The translations under genes and the position numbers were made by a program. Shown here piece by piece: positions 61,758-64,000 of a DNA stretch of 64,000 bases. The stretch spans positions 310,001-374,000 of the forward strand of contig NZ_JABUHN010000002.1 in assembly GCF_013328815.1 (NCBI RefSeq), read 5' to 3'. The stretch comes from Tabrizicola fusiformis. GTDB lineage: Bacteria > Pseudomonadota > Alphaproteobacteria > Rhodobacterales > Rhodobacteraceae. The stretch's first letter is position 1. Every line of letters starts with the position of its first letter. A model generated the notes under the pieces. The model worked only from the letters and a program-made list of their open reading frames with translations. It made no database searches and was not told the DNA's origin.

Positions 61758-64000
61758 ATGCCGGTTTACGCGCTTTACAATTTCGATGACACCGACGGCA
61801 TCGCAATGGACAGCGCGCTCGGCAATGGCAACCAGTTCGGCTATTACCTGAACGGGGCGACCGCTGCGGTGGGTCAGGTCGTGCTGGATGGCCAGAACGA
61901 TCTGGTCAAGATCACCCCCGATGCCGCCTTCCAGATGGATCGCGGCACCCTCGACATCAGTTTCAGCCTGAACGACAGCCCGCTGACCGCCGGCCAGACC
62001 GTGCTGTCGCGTGACAGCGCCGGTCTGACCGATGGCGCCTTTCGGGTGGAGATCGCCGCCGATGGTTCGGTCGTGATCACCCATGAAAGCGCCGGGGCCG
62101 CGACGACCTATCAAACCGTGCCGGGCTTTGCCAATCCGGGCGACCAGATCAGCCTGAGCTATTCCTGGGATCAGGGCGGCGCGGGCGGGGCCCTGATCCT
62201 GAACAACACCACCACGGGCGCCAGCTTTGCCGAGGATGTGCCCAACACGCTGACCATGGATCAGGGCAGCCTGAACCAGCCTTGGGTGATCGGCGCGGGC
62301 CAAGCCAGCGGCACGGCGCAGTTCGATCAGAATTTCGGCGGTGCGGTGAAGGTGTTCCAGCTTTCCGACAGCGTGGACAATGATGGCCCGCTGCGCGATG
62401 GCATCATCTTCGGCACCGCGGGCGCGGACCTGATCGACGTGGATTACACCGGCGACTTCGATGGCGACCGCATAGACGGTCATGATGCCGTGCTGCCCGG
62501 CGCCTTGCCCGATGACGACCGCATCTATGCCGGCGAGGGCAATGATACCCTTCTGTCGGGCAATGGCGCGGATCTGGCCTATGGCGGACCGGGCGATGAT
62601 GTGATCGACACCGGCACGCAGGGCGCCGCGCCGCTGCCCGACCGTGGCTATCCCGGGCTTTATGCGGCGGACGCCGATCCGATGGACGACCGCGACACCG
62701 TGTTTGGCGGCGTCGGCAATGACACCATCCGCACCGGCGACGATGCCGACGAGGTTCACGGCGGCACCGGCGACGATTCCATCGACGGCGGTTTCGACGA
62801 TGACACGATCTTTGGCGACGACGGCAATGACACGATCCTTGGCGCCGAGGGTTCGGACGAGATTTACGGCGGCGAAGGCGACGATCTGATCTATGGCGGC
62901 TACGCGCCCGGCACCCCCGATGCCGTGAACCTCCGCGACGATCAGGGCGACCTGCGTGCCGACAATGGCCGCGATTTCATCGTGGGCGGCAATGGCGATG
63001 ACACGATCTTCGGCATGGACGATGCCGACACCCTCTATGGCGGCGAGGGCAACGACTCCCTCGACGGCGGCATCGACAATGACGAGGTTTATGGCGGCGC
63101 CGGCAATGATACGCTGGCGGGTGGTCAGGGCAATGACACGATCGACGGCGACTTCGGCAATGACGTGATCCTGGGCGGTGCCGGGGCCGATATGCTTTAT
63201 GGCGGCGACGATGCCGATATCTTCGTGGTCGGTTCGGCGGCGGATGGCGCGGGCGACACGATCAATGGCGGTCTGGGCGTCAATGACTATGACACGCTGG
63301 ACCTGCGCGGCACGGCGCCGTTCCGCCTGACCGGGGTTGTCACCGATATCGACGGCAACGGCATCGACGGCACGGTCGAGTTTCTGGACAGCGACGGCAA
63401 TGTCACGGGCGCGCTCTCTTTCACCAATATCGAAGAGATCATCCCCTGCTTTACCCCCGGCACGCTGATTGCGACGCCCCGGGGCGAGGTGCCGGTGGAA
63501 AACCTCAAGGCCGGGGATCGGGTCATCACCCGCGACAACGGCATTCAGGAAATCCGCTGGCTGGGGCACAAGGCGCTGAACTGGTATGATCTGGCGGCGA
63601 ACCCGCATCTCAAGCCGGTGCTTATCCGTCAGGGCAGCCTTGGCAACGGCCTGCCCGAGCGCGACATGATGGTGTCGCCCAACCACCGGATGCTGGTCGC
63701 CAATGACCGCACCTCGCTTTACTTCGACGAGCATGAGGTGCTGGTGGCGGCCAAGCATCTGGTGGCTGCCAATGGCATCGGCGCGGTGGATGCGGCGGGG
63801 GCGACCTATATCCACTTCATGTGCGACCGCCACGAGGTGGTGCTGTCGAACGGCGCCTGGACCGAAAGCTTCCAGCCGGGGGACTATACGCTCAAGGGCA
63901 TGGGCAATGCCCAGCGGACGGAAATCTACGATCTTTTCCCCGAGCTTAAGACCACAGCCGGGCGCGACAGCTATCAGGCGGCCCGCCGGGTGCTGAAGCG
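61758..64000 (+). CDS. RTX calcium-binding protein with Hint domain, C-terminus beyond the window
   Basis: The visible 747 residues have three parts. Residues 1-220 are beta-rich, LamG/concanavalin-like (SISFSL-type strands such as GTLDISFSLNDSPLTAGQTV). Residues about 225-500 carry RTX nonapeptide repeats (GGxGxDxhx), for example GGTGDDSIDGGFDDDTIFGD and GGQGNDTIDGDFGNDVILGG, which bind calcium outside the cell. From Cys564 a Hint_2 domain begins (CFTPGTLIATPRGEVPVENL, then MVSPNHRMLV), a self-cleaving module. There is no N-terminal signal peptide, consistent with type I secretion. The ATG at 61758 follows GGAACGAGGAACGG. The long minus-strand frame over it is a shadow of the repeats. Confidence 0.9.
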   Translation, partial: MPVYALYNFDDTDGIAMDSALGNGNQFGYYLNGATAAVGQVVLDGQNDLVKITPDAAFQMDRGTLDISFSLNDSPLTAGQTVLSRDSAGLTDGAFRVEIAADGSVVITHESAGAATTYQTVPGFANPGDQISLSYSWDQGGAGGALILNNTTTGASFAEDVPNTLTMDQGSLNQPWVIGAGQASGTAQFDQNFGGAVKVFQLSDSVDNDGPLRDGIIFGTAGADLIDVDYTGDFDGDRIDGHDAVLPGALPDDDRIYAGEGNDTLLSGNGADLAYGGPGDDVIDTGTQGAAPLPDRGYPGLYAADADPMDDRDTVFGGVGNDTIRTGDDADEVHGGTGDDSIDGGFDDDTIFGDDGNDTILGAEGSDEIYGGEGDDLIYGGYAPGTPDAVNLRDDQGDLRADNGRDFIVGGNGDDTIFGMDDADTLYGGEGNDSLDGGIDNDEVYGGAGNDTLAGGQGNDTIDGDFGNDVILGGAGADMLYGGDDADIFVVGSAADGAGDTINGGLGVNDYDTLDLRGTAPFRLTGVVTDIDGNGIDGTVEFLDSDGNVTGALSFTNIEEIIPCFTPGTLIATPRGEVPVENLKAGDRVITRDNGIQEIRWLGHKALNWYDLAANPHLKPVLIRQGSLGNGLPERDMMVSPNHRMLVANDRTSLYFDEHEVLVAAKHLVAANGIGAVDAAGATYIHFMCDRHEVVLSNGAWTESFQPGDYTLKGMGNAQRTEIYDLFPELKTTAGRDSYQAARRVLK

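Noticed and set aside
62644-63168. Tandem Asp/Gly-rich repeats considered as a DNA satellite or CRISPR-like array
   Set aside because: They are in-frame RTX nonapeptide codons with varied third positions and no spacers.
61422-63833. 803-codon minus-strand open frame
   Set aside because: Antisense of the RTX repeats; its apparent periodic IDRVI/IVAVA pattern simply mirrors the nonapeptide repeats.

Overview
The window is chromosomal DNA of high G+C content (roughly 65-70% by eye) from an alphaproteobacterium of the Rhodobacteraceae, resembling the Rhodobacter / Gemmobacter / Tabrizicola group. I cannot fix the genus. The evidence is the gene content: a DddP-type DMSP lyase, a bactofilin-M23 pair, an alphaproteobacterial LexA box (GTTC-N7-GTTC) before uvrA, long-form PstC and PstA, a holin-associated muramidase cassette, and several intergenic repeat families. 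No IS element, integrase, prophage block, CRISPR array or rRNA is visible. Genes are densely packed, with many 4-base ATGA overlaps.

Layout. 1-2025: purL, cut by the window edge. 2144-3769: an ECF42-type sigma factor with its DGPF partner gene and a candidate own promoter. 3857-3935: a candidate small RNA of the MmgR/suhB type. 4115-10003: a LysR regulator, an acyltransferase, murI, a MAPEG protein, a DUF1684 protein, argC and ccmE. 10153-11249: an endolysin/holin pair of the kind that releases gene transfer agents. 11282-17795: a myo-inositol locus (RpiR regulator, iolC-DUF2090 fusion, iolD, iolE, iolB) with two matching GGAA-N6-TTCC-type operators. 17856-25094: the complete phosphate-starvation cluster phoR-pstSCAB-phoU-phoB with a three-repeat Pho box before pstS. 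25167-29865: DUF2189, DUF1801, bactofilin, M23 peptidase, DUF455 and a Bcp-like peroxiredoxin. 29975-39493: an AsmA/YhdP-like giant, queA, two MFS carriers, DUF924, dihydrolipoyl dehydrogenase, and a rhodanese with a SqrR-type operator. 39595-45192: uvrA with its SOS box, a divergent orphan fliG, a tiny secreted Cys protein and purB. 45326-49452: an EEP hydrolase, dddP and a divergent DUF3445 gene, and a family-specific hypothetical. 49666-51462: glnB-glnA. 51634-60742: nnr, exonuclease III, a hypothetical, a membrane alpha/beta hydrolase, an A-type Fe-S carrier, dgt, yqaA-dsbB and a zinc peptidase. 60926-61009: tRNA-Leu(CAA). 61758-end: an RTX/Hint protein, cut by the window edge.

Regulatory logic visible in the sequence: phosphate (Pho box), inositol (IolR sites), DNA damage (LexA), reactive sulfur (SqrR-type site) and an ECF sigma circuit. 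All are inferred from motif matches placed before the expected genes.

The most unusual structure is a short palindromic repeat. Its four copies all lie between convergent gene pairs and in two places supply the genes' own stop codons. Other items worth attention are the candidate anti-Shine-Dalgarno small RNA, the split membrane alpha/beta hydrolase, the cluster of three tandem palindromes near 29.3 kb, and the lysis cassette. I did not find an obviously new multi-gene defence or biosynthetic system.
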